A stretch of DNA of 8,487 nucleotides from an uncultured Bacteroidales bacterium (GTDB taxonomy: Bacteria; Bacteroidota; Bacteroidia; Bacteroidales; P3): contig CAMWQD010000045.1 in assembly GCA_947176325.1 (NCBI GenBank), positions 1 through 8,487 on the forward strand, in the 5' to 3' direction. This document shows positions 6,620-8,487 of the stretch, piece after piece (the stretch's first letter is position 1; each line of letters opens with the position of its first letter). The notes beneath the pieces were generated by a model that saw only the letters and a program-made list of their open reading frames with translations, was not told the origin of the DNA and searched no databases. The translations under genes and the position numbers were made by a program.

Positions 6620-8200
6620 ATGGAAAACACACGAAAAACCCGCGTGCGCTTTGCGCCCAGCCCCACCGGCCCGCTGCATATAGGCGGCGTGCGCACGGCT
6701 TTGTTCAACTACCTGTTTGCCAAGAAGAACGGCGGCGACTTCCTGCTGCGTATCGAAGACACCGACTCCAACCGCTTTGTGCCCGGAGCCGAAGAATATA
6801 TCATCGAGGCTTTTCAATGGCTCGGCCTGCCTTTCGACGAGGGCGTGGGCATAGGAGGCCCCCACGGCCCCTACCGCCAGAGCGAGCGGCGCGACATCTA
6901 CCGCCAATACGTGCAGCAACTCTTGGACGCGGGCAAGGCCTACTACGCTTTCGACACGCCGCAGGAATTGGAGGAAATGCGCAAACGCCTCGAGGCAGAG
7001 AAAAGCAAATCACAGCAATACGATGCCTCCACGCGTATGGGTATGAAGAACTCGCTTTCGCTGCCCGAAGCCGAAGTAAAGGCGCTTTTGGATGCGGGAA
7101 CGCCTTATGTGGTGCGCGTGAAAGTGGATCCGGGGCGCATGATTACCGTCCACGACATGATTCGCGGCGAAGTGACCGTAAATTCCGAAATCATAGACGA
7201 TAAAGTGCTCTATAAGAGCGCCGACGACCTGCCCACCTATCACATGGCCAATATCGTCGACGACCACCTCATGGAAATCACCCATGTGATCCGCGGTGAG
7301 GAATGGCTTCCCTCGGCTCCGTTGCATGTGCTTCTCTATGAATATCTTGGGTGGAGCGACACCATGCCCCGTTTCGCGCATCTTCCCCTGCTGCTCAAGC
7401 CCGACGGCAACGGCAAGCTCAGCAAGAGAGACGGCGACCGCCTCGGTTTTCCGGTCTTTCCCTTGGAGTGGACCGACCCCAAGACGGGCGAGAAGAGCAT
7501 GGGCTACCGCGAAAGCGGCTACTATCCCGAAGCGGTGGTGAATATGCTGGCGTTCTTGGGCTGGAACCCGGGTACCGAGCAGGAAATCTTTTCGTTGAGC
7601 GAGCTTGTGGAGGCCTTCCAACTCGAGAAGGTGAGCAAGTCGGGCGCCAAGTTCAATCTTGAAAAGGCGCATTGGTTCAATCATCAATACTTGCAGAAGC
7701 AGAGCGATGCTTCCTTGGTGGGAAGTTTGCGCAAGCGTTTGGAAGAGAGCGATGTGAAGGGGGGATTGACGCGACGCGCCGACAGCTATTCCGATGCCGA
7801 GCTCGAACAGATGGTGCATTTGGTGAAGGAGCGTCTGCACTTCCCGAGTGAACTGTGGAGCCAGCTTTACTATTTCTTCAACGCGCCCGCCGAATACGAT
7901 GAAAAGGTGGTGAAAAAGCGTTGGACGGAGGATATGCCCGCCGTTCTCGGAACGTGGTGTGAGAACGCCCGCAAGCTTGCCGAGGAGGGAAAATTCACCG
8001 CCGAGGCGCTCGAGCAGATGACGCAGTCGCTTATCGAGACGGGCGGCCTCAACACGGGAAAGGTGTATAACAGTATGCGCCTGAGCCTTGTAGGTACCGC
8101 CATCGGCCCCCACATCTTCGACATCATCCTCCTGCTCGGCAAGGATGAAACCCTCGCCCGCATCACCGCCGCCTGCCAACGCATCGGCACCGGGGCGTAG
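6620..8200 (+). CDS. gltX: Glutamyl-tRNA synthetase
   Basis: Class I synthetase that attaches glutamate to tRNA-Glu. The 526-residue product has FAPSPTGPLHIGG (11-23, the HIGH-type motif), RIEDTDSNR (44-52), HGPYRQSERRDIY (82-94), and KLSKR (266-270, the KMSKS-type motif). The segment between KLSKR and LAFLGWNPGTEQEIF contains an extra loop (GDRLGFPVFPLEW and following) that I recall from Bacteroidota GluRS. The C-terminal helical bundle is the anticodon-binding domain. It is slightly longer than the roughly 500 residues usual in the family. Start ATG is 3 bases after the GNAT stop, and it ends the dense run of plus-strand genes. Whether it also charges tRNA-Gln depends on whether the genome has glnS or gatCAB, which is not visible here. 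Confidence 0.98.
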   Translation: MENTRKTRVRFAPSPTGPLHIGGVRTALFNYLFAKKNGGDFLLRIEDTDSNRFVPGAEEYIIEAFQWLGLPFDEGVGIGGPHGPYRQSERRDIYRQYVQQLLDAGKAYYAFDTPQELEEMRKRLEAEKSKSQQYDASTRMGMKNSLSLPEAEVKALLDAGTPYVVRVKVDPGRMITVHDMIRGEVTVNSEIIDDKVLYKSADDLPTYHMANIVDDHLMEITHVIRGEEWLPSAPLHVLLYEYLGWSDTMPRFAHLPLLLKPDGNGKLSKRDGDRLGFPVFPLEWTDPKTGEKSMGYRESGYYPEAVVNMLAFLGWNPGTEQEIFSLSELVEAFQLEKVSKSGAKFNLEKAHWFNHQYLQKQSDASLVGSLRKRLEESDVKGGLTRRADSYSDAELEQMVHLVKERLHFPSELWSQLYYFFNAPAEYDEKVVKKRWTEDMPAVLGTWCENARKLAEEGKFTAEALEQMTQSLIETGGLNTGKVYNSMRLSLVGTAIGPHIFDIILLLGKDETLARITAACQRIGTGA

Positions 8201-8218
8201 GAGGTTAATTGGAATCCG

Positions 8219-8226
8219 TAATTTTG
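8219..8226 (+). promoter_or_regulatory. Possible -7 promoter element before the DUF3791 gene
   Basis: TAATTTTG fits the Bacteroidota TAnnTTTG consensus and is the same 8-mer as the plus-strand element at 3214-3221. No TTTG-like -33 box is seen about 20 bases upstream, where the gltX end lies. If used, the leader would be only about 10-15 nt. Weak evidence; the gene could equally be read through from gltX, as no terminator is visible in the 45-base gap. Confidence 0.3.
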
Positions 8227-8245
8227 AGCCGTAGATGATTGGGGT

Positions 8246-8473
8246 ATGACCGAAGAAACTTATCAAGATACGATTGCGTTCTTTATCTCCTTTTGCGTGG
8301 AGATTTATAAGAATGCACGGGGCTGTTCGGGGGCGGAAGCCTACGCAACGCTTTCTTCCACCGGAGCGCTGGATTATCTTGAAAAGAACTACGAAGTGCT
8401 TCACACCCAAAGCCACCAATGGATTCTCGAAGAGATCCTTACGTTTATCGAAGCCAGGGAGGTGCGTTTATGA
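8246..8473 (+). CDS. Small DUF3791-type protein, possible toxin-antitoxin-like partner
   Basis: A 75-residue soluble protein. The pattern FFISFCVEIYKNARGCSGAE (12-31), then GALDYLEKNYEVLHTQS (40-56) and a C-terminal helix ending in EEILTFIEAREVRL, fits what I know of DUF3791 proteins: mostly helical, with the (F/I)SFCIExYKxxxxxSGxE core and a YDVLHT-like segment. The function of this family is not established; its genes commonly lie beside DUF3990 genes, which is why such pairs have been viewed as toxin-antitoxin-like. GC is about 47% by hand count (108 of 228), below two sampled lines of gltX (63% and 55%), which hints at an accessory origin. Its TGA overlaps the ATG of the next gene (ATGA), as expected for a coupled pair. 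Confidence 0.75.
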   Translation: MTEETYQDTIAFFISFCVEIYKNARGCSGAEAYATLSSTGALDYLEKNYEVLHTQSHQWILEEILTFIEAREVRL

Positions 8474-8487
8474 TAGGGGAAATTACA
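8470..8487 (+). CDS. Start of the next gene, cut by the window edge
   Basis: An ATG at 8470 overlaps the stop of the DUF3791 gene in the ATGA arrangement and is followed by five open codons (reads MIGEIT) to the edge. The overlap is the only evidence that it is real. By analogy with other DUF3791 loci it could encode a DUF3990 protein or a second small DUF3791 protein; nothing in six residues decides this. Confidence 0.4.

Noticed and set aside
8201..8245. Intrinsic terminator after gltX
   Set aside because: No stem with a following T-run could be found in the 45-base gap.
8235..8249. ATG at 8235 as a start before the DUF3791 gene
   Set aside because: It reads four codons then a stop, out of frame with the real gene; no sign of a leader peptide.
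7010..8419. A 469-codon minus-strand frame across gltX and into the DUF3791 gene
   Set aside because: Register-matched shadow of gltX; no family features and gltX is clear.

Overview
The window looks like a chromosomal segment from a member of the Bacteroidota, most likely order Bacteroidales. The support is the Bacteroidota-type methionyl-tRNA synthetase (KISTS in place of KMSKS, and a C-terminal tRNA-binding domain), a GluRS of the same style, lack of clear Shine-Dalgarno sequences, and two divergent promoters matching the Bacteroidota TAnnTTTG -7 consensus. GC is fairly high (roughly 55-60% in most genes), which fits high-GC gut Bacteroidales. Genus cannot be fixed from what is visible.

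Left part, minus strand (1-3180): metG is followed after only 4 bases by mltG, an endolytic murein transglycosylase that runs off the left edge just short of its expected C-terminus. A 77-83 bp divergent spacer (about 3181-3263) carries back-to-back promoter elements.

Middle and right part, plus strand (3264-8200): five genes are packed as a likely operon. They are a secreted SxxK serine hydrolase (beta-lactamase/DD-peptidase-like), a single-pass membrane protein of unknown function, dapF (diaminopimelate epimerase), a GNAT acetyltransferase that overlaps the dapF stop, and gltX (glutamyl-tRNA synthetase). Spacings are 35, 11, -8 and 3 bases.

Right edge (8246-8487): a small DUF3791-type gene, lower in GC, overlaps the start of a further gene by ATGA. 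DUF3791 genes often sit next to DUF3990-type partners, so this may be the start of a small accessory, toxin-antitoxin-like cassette. The partner lies outside the window.

Functionally the window mixes peptidoglycan work (meso-DAP supply by DapF, glycan strand release by MltG, a possible periplasmic peptidase or esterase) with two aminoacyl-tRNA synthetases. Most of it is housekeeping. The least explained items are the membrane protein at 4580-5248, the exact substrate of the serine hydrolase, the GNAT protein, and the DUF3791 pair at the right end. No tRNA, rRNA, CRISPR array, insertion sequence or convincing intrinsic terminator was seen. No gene-free stretch exceeds about 85 bases.
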